A DNA stretch of 29,897 nucleotides from JAWXCM01 sp034408745 (GCA_034408745.1 JAWXCM010000433.1:1-29897); one strand, 5' to 3'. Shown: positions 1-7,209, counted from the first letter of the stretch. Notes: generated by a model from the letters alone, not told the origin. A program made the numbers and translations.

Positions 1-1753
1 AACCAGACGCCTGCACAAGTTCGGCCGCGAAGGGGATTCGATAGGCAGTGGCGGGCGAGCGACTGGTAATGGTGACGGTGTCGCCGGAGTGCTGGGCCCA
101 GACGCCAACGGAAGTTCCGTTGAGGAACAAGGCGAAGTGGCGGGCGATGGTGGCGGGGGTGTCGGACGGGAAGACGGACTTGCCGAAGGTCAGGGTGGCG
201 GCTCCGGTTCCGAAGCGGAAATAGATTGCGTCGCCGCTTTCGAATGTTCCTCCGAACCTGACGGCCACCTGCCCGAAACGGGCGTTTTCGCGCTTGCGCT
301 GATTCCACCAGAAGACTCCGATGTACTCATTCATAGGCGCGGTGAACCCGAGCTGGTCAAAGATCCAGTGGATGCGCGCGGGCGGGAGTTTGTAGGTGTG
401 GTCGGTGGAATAGTCGAGGGCGGGTGAGACTCCGGTCATGACGGCGAGTGGGGCCGGTATGTCGGACGGGACCGCGGCTTCGAGGAAGTCGAAGCGGAAG
501 TCAGGGAAGGCGGTGAGTTCGAGGACGTGCTCGCCCGCAGCGACGCTGGTCTTGAGAAGACGGCGGGTGTTGACTGGCGCGTCGGCGTTGAGGGCGCAGT
601 TGAGAGCTGGCAAAGCGAACCCATCGAGGGTGGGCGAGGTGGATCCGGCGCCAGCGAAGAGGGTAGTGCCGAGGTAGAGGTCATGCGCGACATTGCAGGC
701 GTATTTGACGCGCAGGCGGGCGGCGGAGTTGGCGGCCTTTTTCGCGTAACCGCCTGAGAAGAAGCCTTGTTCGAGGTCCCACGGGCCGCTCCAGGTACAC
801 CACGAGTCGTTCTCTTCGATGCGGACGCTGTTGGGTCCGGCGACGCGGAGGCGGCGAGTTTCTTCGGGGCCGGTGAGGGTCCAGCTGGTGAAGCGCGCTT
901 CCCAGTCCGCGCCAGTGTAGGCGCTGCCGTTAGCGAGTTCGGGGGCGAACGTCAGCCACATAAGGCGCACCTGTTTCAGGTTGAGGGCGGTGAAATCGAG
1001 CGTGATTCGGAGGGTATGTCCGGTGTTTCCGCCGGAGAACTGGGCGACTGCGTCCGAGGTGCGGAGTCGCTCATTCTTCCACGTGGCGTACATGGCGAGC
1101 ATGTTGCCGTCTGAGCCGGGTGTTGCGGCGGTGAGGCGGATCTCGGCTCCGGCCGCGGTGGCGGTGAGGGGGATGAGCGATCCCGCGGCGGTCCAGTTGG
1201 TGGCATTGATGGCGCTGGCGAGGGCTTCGGCGACGGTTGCGGCGTCGGGCGGTGCGGGCGAGGGGGCGATGTAATCGAACGCGAGATTGCCGTACCAGAG
1301 GGTCAGGCGGTCGTACTGCTGGATTGCGGCGGCCTGAACGGTGAAGGTTGCGGTGGCGGCGACCCGGGAGCCGGGCGGGACGGCGGTGGCGTGGTCGGCC
1401 AGGCGGATCCGGGCGGAGGTCCCGTCGGTGCGAATGGCGTTGAGGCAGGGCCAGTCGATGGTCGGGTACTTGGGCGAATCGAGTGGCATGAGGCCGGTGT
1501 ATCGCACATCGAAGGCAAGAGTGAGGCCGTCGAAGGTGAAGTCGGGCAGGTGCTTGAGGCGCGGGTGCTCGTAGAAGTTGTCCGCGTCGTGGAGGATGAG
1601 CACTGCGAAATCGGCCGGGTCGCGGAAATTGCCACTGACGGTGAAGCTGCTGGTGGTGGCCGAGTGCAGGGCTGCCGATGCGCCGAGACCGTCGAAGCCG
1701 CGAAGCGCGAGGGTGCGGTTGGGCTGCAGTTTGTAGATTTTTTGGGCGCTCAC
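1..1753 (-). CDS. Large protein of unknown function, partial (C-terminus beyond left edge)
   Basis: I read this frame directly from a GTG at 1753 and found 584 open codons with no stop up to the window edge. The start is set by a 4-base GTGA overlap with the stop of the upstream gene, which implies translational coupling. I do not recognise the family. The protein looks beta-rich, with no signal peptide and many Thr, Ala, Phe and Trp. A module of the form 'VAEALASAIN ... ITLTA-like ... GSDGN' at about residues 168-218 appears again in looser form at about 528-566 (IARHFALFLNG ... DTVTITSRSP). Such modules are common in phage-tail and other large structural proteins, so a tail-like or surface role is possible but only inferred. 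A Trp/Tyr-rich stretch (MNEYIGVFWWNQRKREN) lies near residue 478. Codon use is strongly G/C-ending like the neighbours. Existence as a gene is secure; function is unknown. Confidence 0.8.
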   Translation of the reverse strand, partial: MSAQKIYKLQPNRTLALRGFDGLGASAALHSATTSSFTVSGNFRDPADFAVLILHDADNFYEHPRLKHLPDFTFDGLTLAFDVRYTGLMPLDSPKYPTIDWPCLNAIRTDGTSARIRLADHATAVPPGSRVAATATFTVQAAAIQQYDRLTLWYGNLAFDYIAPSPAPPDAATVAEALASAINATNWTAAGSLIPLTATAAGAEIRLTAATPGSDGNMLAMYATWKNERLRTSDAVAQFSGGNTGHTLRITLDFTALNLKQVRLMWLTFAPELANGSAYTGADWEARFTSWTLTGPEETRRLRVAGPNSVRIEENDSWCTWSGPWDLEQGFFSGGYAKKAANSAARLRVKYACNVAHDLYLGTTLFAGAGSTSPTLDGFALPALNCALNADAPVNTRRLLKTSVAAGEHVLELTAFPDFRFDFLEAAVPSDIPAPLAVMTGVSPALDYSTDHTYKLPPARIHWIFDQLGFTAPMNEYIGVFWWNQRKRENARFGQVAVRFGGTFESGDAIYFRFGTGAATLTFGKSVFPSDTPATIARHFALFLNGTSVGVWAQHSGDTVTITSRSPATAYRIPFAAELVQASG

Positions 1754-2469
1754 TGGTGTGCCTCCGTGGTGTTGGCTGACGACGTCCGTCCGGCGGTTGG
1801 GTCGGGTGGCATTTCCCACTGGGTGTCGTCCTCTTCGCCGCCGTCGTCGGCGGTGGCGGGAATTCCGGCGAAGACGTTAGCGAAGCGGGCGCGGTCGCGG
1901 GCTTCGAGCGCATCCAGTTCGGCGAGGGCGGCGCGGGCAGTGGCCGCAATGCCGGCTTCGGCGTCGTTCTGCTCGCGCGCCTGCTCTTTGCGGACTTCGT
2001 TGCGGACGGCGTAGAAATCGGCGACGGCTCGGTTGCAGGCTCGCTCGGCTGCCGTGATGTAGCGGAGGAGGAGGCGCAAGCGGTTGGCGTCGGTTGGTTC
2101 CGTGAGGAGCATGGCAGTGGCTTCGGCGGAGTTGCGGATGTGCGGATTTTCGGCTTTGAGGGCTCGGGTGCGCACGTTGATGAAGGCGGCCTCGGCGCGA
2201 TAGAGGCGCTGGCGACGCCAGAGTGCGTCGGCGACCTGGATGGCGAGCACGCGTTCGCGCTCGGAGCGTGGGGCGAGGTCGGCGAGTGTGGCGTCGACGA
2301 GGGCCTGGTATTCTTCGGGGCTCTCGTCGTCGAGGAGCAGGGCTGTGGAGGTGAGGCCGTGGGTCATTCCGTTTCGACGTGCCTGGTCCTTGCCGGCCTG
2401 GGTCTGCGGCCCGGTTGAGCGGCGGGCGTTTTCGCGATTGGCGTCGATGCGTTTCTGGGACGAAGCCAT
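1750..2469 (-). CDS. Conserved hypothetical protein (ANRxNARRSTGPxTxxGK family)
   Basis: This 239-residue protein begins MASSQKRIDANRENARR and carries the N-terminal signature RIDANRENARRSTGPQTQAGK, followed by an 'NGMTHGL' motif near residue 35. From memory, this signature recurs in many acidobacterial and planctomycete genomes, often in several copies, with no established function. The rest is a long, charged, probably helical region rich in Arg, Ala and Glu, ending in an acidic and disordered tail. An open frame extends upstream to 2592, but the ATG at 2469 is preferred. It has a strong AAAGGAG ribosome site about nine bases upstream, and the extra 41 residues look like untranslated leader. 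It overlaps the next gene by GTGA, so the two are probably co-transcribed and may work together. I cannot assign a role. Confidence 0.8.
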   Translation of the reverse strand: MASSQKRIDANRENARRSTGPQTQAGKDQARRNGMTHGLTSTALLLDDESPEEYQALVDATLADLAPRSERERVLAIQVADALWRRQRLYRAEAAFINVRTRALKAENPHIRNSAEATAMLLTEPTDANRLRLLLRYITAAERACNRAVADFYAVRNEVRKEQAREQNDAEAGIAATARAALAELDALEARDRARFANVFAGIPATADDGGEEDDTQWEMPPDPTAGRTSSANTTEAHQ

Positions 2470-2728
2470 GATTTTGAAGCTCCTTTCTCTGTCGGCGGCG
2501 TGTTCTGCTGCCCGGGGAGATTGTCGCAGGTGGGGTGCTAATTTCCGGGGGTGACGGTTTGGTGGTTTGGCTTTAAGTCGATGTGGATACAAGAGTTAAA
2601 AATATTCGTGGGGGTTGCTAACGCGGGTCGGGGGGGAGTTGGGTTTTTCTGCTCAGCGCTAAACCGCATGTGCCTGGTTAATTGCGGACATTGTGTCATC
2701 GCGGAGGTTGGCGATTGTGTACTTGAGG
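2470..2728. other. Intergenic leader with an A+T-rich pocket
   Basis: No convincing gene lies here. An unusually A+T-rich pocket at about 2574-2613 sits 105-145 bases upstream of the start at 2469 and is the likeliest place for the promoter of the two-gene minus-strand unit. I could not fix a -35/-10 pair with confidence. Confidence 0.4.
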
Positions 2729-2771
2729 GGCGGGCCTGGGGACCCGCCGCAGGCCTGGGGGCCTGCCCCCC
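2729..2771. repeat. REP-like double hairpin, copy 1
   Basis: Two adjacent stem-loops can be drawn. Stem A pairs GGCGGG (2729-2734) with CCCGCC (2743-2748). Stem B pairs GCAGGCC (2749-2755) with GGCCTGC (2760-2766) around a TGGG loop, followed by a run of C. The same arrangement recurs at 15817-15874, where stem B reads GCAGCCT/AGGCTGC. The two stems differ at two base pairs and both changes preserve pairing. There is no T-run after the stems, so this is not a classic terminator. It looks like an acidobacterial REP-type repeat. Confidence 0.65.
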
Positions 2772-2816
2772 AACTGCGTCACGGGGACGGGGGCACGACG
2801 GCGGAGGATTCGACAC

Positions 2817-2993
2817 ATGCCGAGTACGGAGCCGGGGCTGGCGGTGAAGCCGGTGATGGTGGCCGGCGTGGTGACGGACGTCGTCGTCGAGAGGGAGAGG
2901 ACGTTAGTGCAGGTCGCGGCGCACCGGCTGTGGTGGCTTGTGCTCCTCGTGTGGGATACGCGTACCTATCGACTCTCGACGGATTGCGCCTGA
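2817..2993 (+). CDS. Possible 58-residue small protein
   Basis: An ATG at 2817 opens a 58-codon frame with a GGAGG-like ribosome site (within GCGGAGGATT) about eight to nine bases upstream. The product is Val-rich and has a hydrophobic patch, LWWLVLLVW, near residues 41-49. Its last 28 bases overlap the opposite-strand ORF at 2966-3166. I do not recognise it, and the high GC content makes chance open frames common, so this is a weak call. Confidence 0.25.
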   Translation: MPSTEPGLAVKPVMVAGVVTDVVVERERTLVQVAAHRLWWLVLLVWDTRTYRLSTDCA

Positions 2994-3166
2994 GGGCTCA
3001 CGCGCCATGATTGCTTCCTGCCTTTGTCAACTGGGAGGAGTTTGCCCTCGTGGCGGAGAGCGGTTGCGGCCCAGCGGATATCGTATTGCCATTTATAAAG
3101 CAGATTGCCGCCGTTACGGAGCTCCTGCTCGTAGTGGTCCCAAGCATACTTACTCACCTGCAGCAC
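2966..3166 (-). CDS. Small winged-helix-like protein
   Basis: This 66-residue frame starts at a GTG (3166) with a GAAGGTGAAG ribosome-site candidate just upstream and follows the CoA-binding protein gene by 28 bases on the same strand. The sequence has a compact pattern (YDIRWAATALRHEGKLLP, then a basic KGRKQSWRV end) that resembles the winged-helix N-terminal domain of Mrr-type proteins, in which a small wHTH ends in a Trp-containing strand. The frame is open a little further upstream without a better start. It could be a stand-alone DNA-binding protein or the surviving end of a larger gene. The non-random composition and operon position support a real gene; the domain match is from memory of the pattern only. 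Confidence 0.5.
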   Translation of the reverse strand: MLQVSKYAWDHYEQELRNGGNLLYKWQYDIRWAATALRHEGKLLPVDKGRKQSWRVSPQAQSVESR

Positions 3167-3194
3167 GCCGGCTTCACCTTCGTTAATGAGTTGG

Positions 3195-3584
3195 TTAGCG
3201 GAGCTTGCGGTGCTCTTTGAGGACGCAGCGGTCCATTACTACTTCGAGGCCGGCGGCGCGGGCTTTGGTGGCTCCGTCGTGGTGCTCAATGCCTTCCTGG
3301 AGCCAGATGCATTTGGCTCCGATGGCGATGGCGGAATCGATGACCGGACCGCATTCTTCCGAGCGTCGGAAGACGTTGACGATGTCGACGGGCTGGGGGA
3401 TATCTTCGAGGCGCGCGTAGCAGCGTTCGCCGAGGATTTCGGCGTGGCCGGGGTTGACCGGGACGATGCGGTAGCCGTGGCTCTGCATGTACTCGGAGAC
3501 GCCGTAGCTGGGGCGGATTTTCTTAGGGGAAAGTCCGACTACGGCGATGGTTTTCCAGGTGCGGAGAATGTCGGTGGGGCTCAT
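3195..3584 (-). CDS. CoA-binding domain protein (YccU-like)
   Basis: The 129-residue product is a single Rossmann-type CoA_binding_2 domain. It opens with IAVVGLSPKKIRPSYGVSEY, the nucleotide-loop region of this family, then PVNPG and the conserved IVNVFRRSE and CIWLQEGI segments. Length and motif order match the YccU/YbdQ-like small CoA-binding proteins, whose cellular role is not firmly known. The ATG overlaps the stop of the upstream pseudouridine synthase by ATGA, so it is the fourth gene of the scpA-scpB-rluB unit and probably translated by coupling. No truncation or frame problem is visible. Confidence 0.88.
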   Translation of the reverse strand: MSPTDILRTWKTIAVVGLSPKKIRPSYGVSEYMQSHGYRIVPVNPGHAEILGERCYARLEDIPQPVDIVNVFRRSEECGPVIDSAIAIGAKCIWLQEGIEHHDGATKARAAGLEVVMDRCVLKEHRKLR

Positions 3585-4315
3585 TTTTCGACCTCGTCGA
3601 GTTTGAGAATGCGGCGGAACCGTTCGATTTCGCGGGGGGTGAGGTGACGCCAGGTGCCGGGCTTCTGGTCGAGTTCGAGGAAGCCGATGCGGACGCGGCG
3701 GAGTTTTTCGACGAGCCGGCCGAAGTGGCGGAACATCATTCGGATTTGATTTTGGCGGCCCTCGATGAGACGGACTTCGTACCAGGGAGCGGTGGCGTCG
3801 CGGATCAGTTTGATTTTCGCGGGCGCGGTTTTGCGACCGTGAAGGGGGACTCCGGTGCGGAATTCATCGAGTTGTTCTTCGGTGAGCGGGCCGTTGGATT
3901 TGACGACGTACCACTTTTCGATGTGCGTTTTGGCGGCGGTGATTCGGTTGGTGAACTCGCCGTCATTGGTAAGCAGGAGGAGGCCTTCGCTGCTGTAGTC
4001 GAGGCGGCCGACGGGGTAGACGCGCTCTTTGAGGCCGCGGATGAACTCGATGACGGTGGTGCGGCCCTGCGGGTCGTGGAGGGTGGTTACGACTTCGCGG
4101 GGCTTGTTGAAGGCGATGTAGATGAGTCGCGATGGCTCTTTGAGGAGCTTGCCGTCGACTTTGATGTGATCGCGGCCGAGATCGGCTTTGGTGCCGAGTT
4201 CGGTGACGATGGTTCCGTTGACGGTGATGCGGCCTTCGAGGATGAGCTGCTCGGCTTTACGGCGGCTGGTGACTCCGGCATGGGAGAGGATTTTCTGGAG
4301 GCGCTCTTCGCTCAC
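3581..4315 (-). CDS. rluB: Pseudouridine synthase, RluB/RsuA family
   Basis: This 244-residue enzyme isomerises a specific uridine in rRNA to pseudouridine. An S4 RNA-binding domain occupies about residues 1-60 (LQKILSHAGVTSRRKAEQLI, then ITVNG). The synthase domain contains the RsuA/RluB-type catalytic motif GRLDYSSEGLLLLTNDG with the catalytic Asp at 106, and later RQNQIRMMFRHFG. RluB in other bacteria acts on the 23S rRNA helix near position 2605; the exact target here is inferred from family and context. The start is a GTG overlapping the scpB stop by GTGA. The scpA-scpB-rluB order is a widely conserved cluster, which supports the assignment. Confidence 0.93.
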   Translation of the reverse strand: MSEERLQKILSHAGVTSRRKAEQLILEGRITVNGTIVTELGTKADLGRDHIKVDGKLLKEPSRLIYIAFNKPREVVTTLHDPQGRTTVIEFIRGLKERVYPVGRLDYSSEGLLLLTNDGEFTNRITAAKTHIEKWYVVKSNGPLTEEQLDEFRTGVPLHGRKTAPAKIKLIRDATAPWYEVRLIEGRQNQIRMMFRHFGRLVEKLRRVRIGFLELDQKPGTWRHLTPREIERFRRILKLDEVEK

Positions 4316-5112
4316 TGGGGGGTTTCCTCTTGTTGTTCTTCTGGTTCGGATGATGGTGACTCGTCGGCAGGCTCGGGGCCCACGGAGTCGGCTGGCGGGT
4401 CGGTCTCGGTGTCGGTGAAGGCCATGCGGCGGAGGTCTTCGAACTCCCTGAGTGTGGGGAGTTCGTTGAGGTCGCGGAGGCCGAACTGGACGAGGAATTC
4501 TTTGGTCGTTTTGTAGAGGATGGGCTTGCCTACCACGTTCTTTCGGCCGGCGGTGGTGATGAATTTGCGGTCGAGCAGGGTTTTGAGGACGCCCGCGCCC
4601 TGGACGCCTCGGATTTCCATGATTTCGGGTGCGGTTACGGGCTGTTTGTAGGCTATGACGGCGAGTGTCTCGAGAGCCGCGAGGGAGAGCTTGAGGGGCG
4701 GGTTGAGGTTTTTGACGAAGGTTCGGACGGCTTCGTGGTGCTCGGGTTTGGTGGCCATTTTGAAGCCGCCTGCGACCTCGCGGACGGTGAGGCCGTGGTG
4801 TGGTTTGTTGAACTCTTCCACGAGTTTATCGAGGAGGAGTTTGACGGCGGGGATGGGCTCATTGAGGGCTTTGGCGATTTGATCGAGGGTGAGGGGCTCG
4901 TCGGTTACGTAGACCACGGCTTCGAGGAGGGCGAGGAGGTGGGCTTCGCCGCCTTCGTTGTCGGCCGCGGGCCTTGCGTGCATCATGAGCTGCTCAGGGA
5001 GGAGCTGCTCAGGGAGGAGCTGCTCAGGGAGGAGCTCCGCCGGGGCTGGGTGTTTGTCGTCGTCGGCGGGTTCTGTCGGACCGGCCGGCAGCATGAGATC
5101 GTTCTCTTCCAT
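4312..5112 (-). CDS. scpB: Segregation and condensation protein B
   Basis: ScpB is the winged-helix (kite) subunit that, with ScpA, completes the bacterial SMC condensin and helps chromosome segregation. The core at about residues 58-240 matches the family: LEAVVYVTDEPLT, LTVREVAGGFKMATKPEH, LAVIAYKQPVTAPEI, IRGVQGAGVLKTLLDR and FGLRDLNELP. At 266 residues it is longer than usual (about 180-200). The extra length is an N-terminal extension with three exact copies of a five-residue LLPEQ repeat, encoded by a 15-nt tandem repeat, and an acidic, disordered C-terminal tail. It starts three bases after the scpA stop and overlaps rluB by four bases. Confidence 0.94.
   Translation of the reverse strand: MEENDLMLPAGPTEPADDDKHPAPAELLPEQLLPEQLLPEQLMMHARPAADNEGGEAHLLALLEAVVYVTDEPLTLDQIAKALNEPIPAVKLLLDKLVEEFNKPHHGLTVREVAGGFKMATKPEHHEAVRTFVKNLNPPLKLSLAALETLAVIAYKQPVTAPEIMEIRGVQGAGVLKTLLDRKFITTAGRKNVVGKPILYKTTKEFLVQFGLRDLNELPTLREFEDLRRMAFTDTETDPPADSVGPEPADESPSSEPEEQQEETPQ
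4987..5036. repeat. 15-nt perfect tandem repeat inside scpB
   Basis: The unit GAGCTGCTCAGGGAG occurs three times exactly (4987-5001, 5002-5016, 5017-5031) plus five further bases. It is a multiple of three, so it stays in frame and encodes the LLPEQ repeats of the ScpB N-terminal extension. The lack of any mismatch implies recent expansion. Confidence 0.95.
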
Positions 5113-5115
5113 TTG

Positions 5116-5907
5116 CTAACTGTATTCCTGTTCGACGCTGGCGATTTGCTGGTCCGACAGGATCGCTTCGTCCATGTTGTCGCTGGCCCTGATCATGATG
5201 TCGCCGAAGGCTTCGGCCTGGGACAGGATGACGGCCTGACGTTTTACGAGTTCGAGGAGGGCGAGGAAGAGGCAGAGCATGGCTCGGCGGGACCCCTGTT
5301 TTTCGAACAGCCCGATGACGGAAATGCTGGCGTCGCGCGGGGTGCCTTTGAGCATTTCGCGGACGAAGCGGATCATATCGGGGACGGTGACTTCTTCCTT
5401 CTCGATGGCGTAGGTTGGGCGGCTTTTGGCGCGTTCGAGCACGATTTGGAAGGTCTTGACGAGGTCGAAGAGGGAGACGTCGAGGCCGGGGTTTATGACC
5501 TCATCTTCGGTCAGGAACTGGCGGATCTGGGGGTTGGACCAGGCGGCTTCTTCCAGCAGGCGTTTTTGCTGGAGCATTTCGGCTGCATTCTTATATTTCT
5601 CGTGCTCGAGAAGGCGCTCGACGAGTTCTGTGCGGGGGTCCTCTTCCTCGAGGATGGCGTCGAGCTCGGGGTCCTTTGGCAGGAGCATCTTCGACTTGAT
5701 GTGGATGAGCGTAGCGGCCATGTACACGAACTCCGAGCCCATTTCGATATCGAGTTGAGCGGCGTGTTCCATCCACGCGATGTACTGAGCCGTGATCTGA
5801 GCGATGGGGATGTCGTAGATGTTGATCTGGTTTTTTCGGATCAGATCCAACAGCAGATCGAGCGGCCCCTCGTACTGTTCCAGCTGAAAGTTCAGGGGAG
5901 AAGACAC
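5116..5907 (-). CDS. scpA: Segregation and condensation protein A
   Basis: ScpA is the kleisin subunit that bridges the SMC heads and recruits ScpB. The opening FQLEQYEGPLDLLLDLIRK and the following YDIPIAQITAQYIAWM and FVYMAATLIHIKSKMLLP are family hallmarks; the C-terminal helical region ends near LLELVKRQAVILSQ. Length (263 residues from the chosen start) is typical. There is no ATG: candidates are TTG at 5913 and GTG at 5907. I prefer GTG because an extended -10 box (TGTTACCTT, 5925-5917) ends nine bases upstream, consistent with leaderless translation, and no ribosome site is visible. It is the first gene of the scpA-scpB-rluB-CoA-binding unit. Confidence 0.94.
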   Translation of the reverse strand: MSSPLNFQLEQYEGPLDLLLDLIRKNQINIYDIPIAQITAQYIAWMEHAAQLDIEMGSEFVYMAATLIHIKSKMLLPKDPELDAILEEEDPRTELVERLLEHEKYKNAAEMLQQKRLLEEAAWSNPQIRQFLTEDEVINPGLDVSLFDLVKTFQIVLERAKSRPTYAIEKEEVTVPDMIRFVREMLKGTPRDASISVIGLFEKQGSRRAMLCLFLALLELVKRQAVILSQAEAFGDIMIRASDNMDEAILSDQQIASVEQEYS

Positions 5908-5916
5908 TACCAAACA

Positions 5917-5935
5917 AAGGTAACACGGGGGTTAC
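5917..5935 (-). promoter_or_regulatory. Extended -10 and overlapping inverted repeat before scpA
   Basis: Read on the minus strand, TGTTACCTT (5925-5917) fits an extended -10 (TGnTAnnnT). The same nine bases occur before the M16 peptidase gene at 24520-24528. A perfect GTAAC-N6-GTTAC inverted repeat spans 5935-5920, its inner arm overlapping the -10, so it could be an operator. The promoter call is inference from spacing and repetition. Confidence 0.45.
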
Positions 5936-6022
5936 GGGTCAGGAGGCGCGGGCGGACCTTACGCCGATCTTATGAAACTGCTGGAACCGCGCTTCGCGAG
6001 TGATGTGGCGCTTTGATTTGCT

Positions 6023-6268
6023 TCAGCGAACAACGGGATGACGATCGGAATCCAGTAGAGGGTAAACCTTTGAGCCAAAGAGCAACACGAGACTGGCCGG
6101 GAACAGCGCGCCGAAGTACCACAAAGCTGCTCCTCGCATTGTTGCCTCGCATCGCGCCCGACCGTAATGCCCGGGGTCGTTTGGGGTTGTCCATCTGGCG
6201 GACGACGCACGAAGCAAGAGATTCGCACTGCCAATGGCGATCAGGCCTGATGCGATCTGAACCCGCAT
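6023..6268 (-). CDS. Small membrane protein of unknown function
   Basis: The ATG at 6268 follows a GAGGCGGG ribosome-site candidate and gives an 81-residue product with two hydrophobic helices: IASGLIAIGSANLLL near residues 4-18, and WYFGALFPASLVLLFG near residues 52-67, separated by a polar, charged loop. The layout is that of a small two-helix inner-membrane protein. The frame stays open upstream to 6331 but that part is polar and lacks coding character. I do not recognise the family. It lies alone between vapC and scpA on the same strand. Both antisense frames look non-coding by comparison. Confidence 0.5.
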   Translation of the reverse strand: MRVQIASGLIAIGSANLLLRASSARWTTPNDPGHYGRARCEATMRGAALWYFGALFPASLVLLFGSKVYPLLDSDRHPVVR

Positions 6269-6523
6269 CGAACCCGCCTCGATAGCGGCGACCCTGTCCG
6301 GACCTCGATCTGGTGGGACCAACGCCTTCACATGGGCGCATCTGGCCTCGCGCGAGCGCTGCCCCGCTTTTCGTGGGAGCCTGTTGAACAGACAACGAGG
6401 GGTTCCCTATACGTAAAGGGTTTTTTCGTTCCCAGGGTCGCAGCCGGGCAGGTGGACTCGGAATGACCAGGCGGCGCATGTGGGTCCAAGACGCCCGCCA
6501 ACTCTGGTGACGGCGACTGGCTC
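6269..6523. other. Intergenic region, no gene recognised
   Basis: About 255 bases between vapC and the small membrane protein gene. Open frames across it run out of register with any recognisable protein. The only structured element is the inverted repeat at 6394-6430. Confidence 0.4.
6394..6430 (+). terminator. Possible hairpin with T-run
   Basis: An outer AACGA/TCGTT pair encloses CCCT (6405-6408) and AGGG (6417-6420), and six T follow on the plus strand (6421-6426). This resembles a weak intrinsic terminator for plus-strand transcription, but no plus-strand gene is close upstream, so its job is unclear. Confidence 0.25.
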
Positions 6524-6919
6524 CTATTGCTCCGAAAGGGGTCCCGGCATGAGCCGCAGTTCCGGCATCGGGAAATGTCTCTGGTTGTCGGTCACCAACA
6601 CCAGCTTGTGGATGATGGCGACGGCGGCGATGGTCACGTCGGCCAGTCCGAGGGTCTGCCCCTTCTGCCGCCACTGCCGGAAGAGATCACCTGCGAGTTG
6701 GGCCACTTCCCACGTAATGGGGTAGAACTCCAGGCTGCGGAGAAACTTCTCGGTCTTGGCCTCTTCGCCGGGACGCATGCCCATGTAAAGCTCGGTGACG
6801 TTCACCGCGCAACAGGCCAGGAGAATGTTTTGCTGGGAGATCTGGGCGAGAAGCTGGGGGCGTCCGTTCCGGTCGTTCAGGGTGTCGATCAGGACGCTCG
6901 AATCGAGCAGGTAGGTCAT
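6524..6919 (-). CDS. vapC: PIN-domain ribonuclease toxin, VapC family
   Basis: The 131-residue product is a single PIN domain of normal VapC length. The acidic metal-binding residues are in place: Asp6 (LLDSSVLID), Glu43 (NVTELYMG), Asp94 (GLADVTIAA) and Asp111 (VLVTDNQRHF). VapC toxins are Mg2+-dependent RNases, typically cutting tRNA or rRNA, and are held inactive by the partner VapB. The ATG overlaps the stop of the upstream antitoxin gene by ATGA, the usual toxin-antitoxin coupling. All catalytic positions and the full length are intact, so the toxin is probably functional. The RNA target cannot be read from the sequence. Confidence 0.9.
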   Translation of the reverse strand: MTYLLDSSVLIDTLNDRNGRPQLLAQISQQNILLACCAVNVTELYMGMRPGEEAKTEKFLRSLEFYPITWEVAQLAGDLFRQWRQKGQTLGLADVTIAAVAIIHKLVLVTDNQRHFPMPELRLMPGPLSEQ

Positions 6920-7209
6920 TTACCTTCCCGGCATCGTTCGAGTTCCTCGAAACGCTGGTGGTCGAGAGAGCGAATTTGCCGTACCCACTCGGCGGCTCCC
7001 TGGGCCAGTTCCGGGTGGTCTTCGGACTTCCATGCTCCGGCAGTTTCGCGCAAGACTTCCCGCTGGCGGCGGATCTTAATCTCGCGTTGGGCGAGTTCGG
7101 TCAGGAACGCACTCCGGCCCCGCTTGCCGACGATCTTATCGATATCGGCAAGCACGTCAACCGGCAGGATGACGTGTGCTCGTCTACTTGCACTCTTCTG
7201 CACACTCAT
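6916..7209 (-). CDS. vapB: Ribbon-helix-helix antitoxin, VapB-like
   Basis: This 97-residue protein has an N-terminal ribbon-helix-helix pattern: the strand HVILPVDVLADID is followed by GKRGRSAFLTELAQREI, the two helices of an RHH DNA-binding fold at about residues 12-45. The C-terminal half is charged and Trp-containing, suited to wrapping the PIN toxin active site. It lies upstream of vapC with a four-base overlap. A perfect CACACT-CAT-AGTGTG palindrome covers its start codon, which suggests autorepression by the VapBC complex. The family subtype (VapB rather than another RHH antitoxin) is inferred from the partner. Confidence 0.85.
   Translation of the reverse strand: MSVQKSASRRAHVILPVDVLADIDKIVGKRGRSAFLTELAQREIKIRRQREVLRETAGAWKSEDHPELAQGAAEWVRQIRSLDHQRFEELERCREGK

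Noticed and set aside
2729..2771. Rho-independent terminator
   Set aside because: The hairpins end in a C run rather than a T run, and the same structure recurs at an unrelated locus, so a dispersed repeat explains it better.
4735..6003. A 422-codon plus-strand open frame
   Set aside because: It is antisense to scpB and scpA; the Gly/Glu/Phe-rich product has no recognisable domain.
5970..6674. A 234-codon minus-strand frame over the gap upstream of scpA
   Set aside because: It starts inside vapC in the wrong frame and shows no domain; only the 81-residue two-helix frame in this region has protein-like character.
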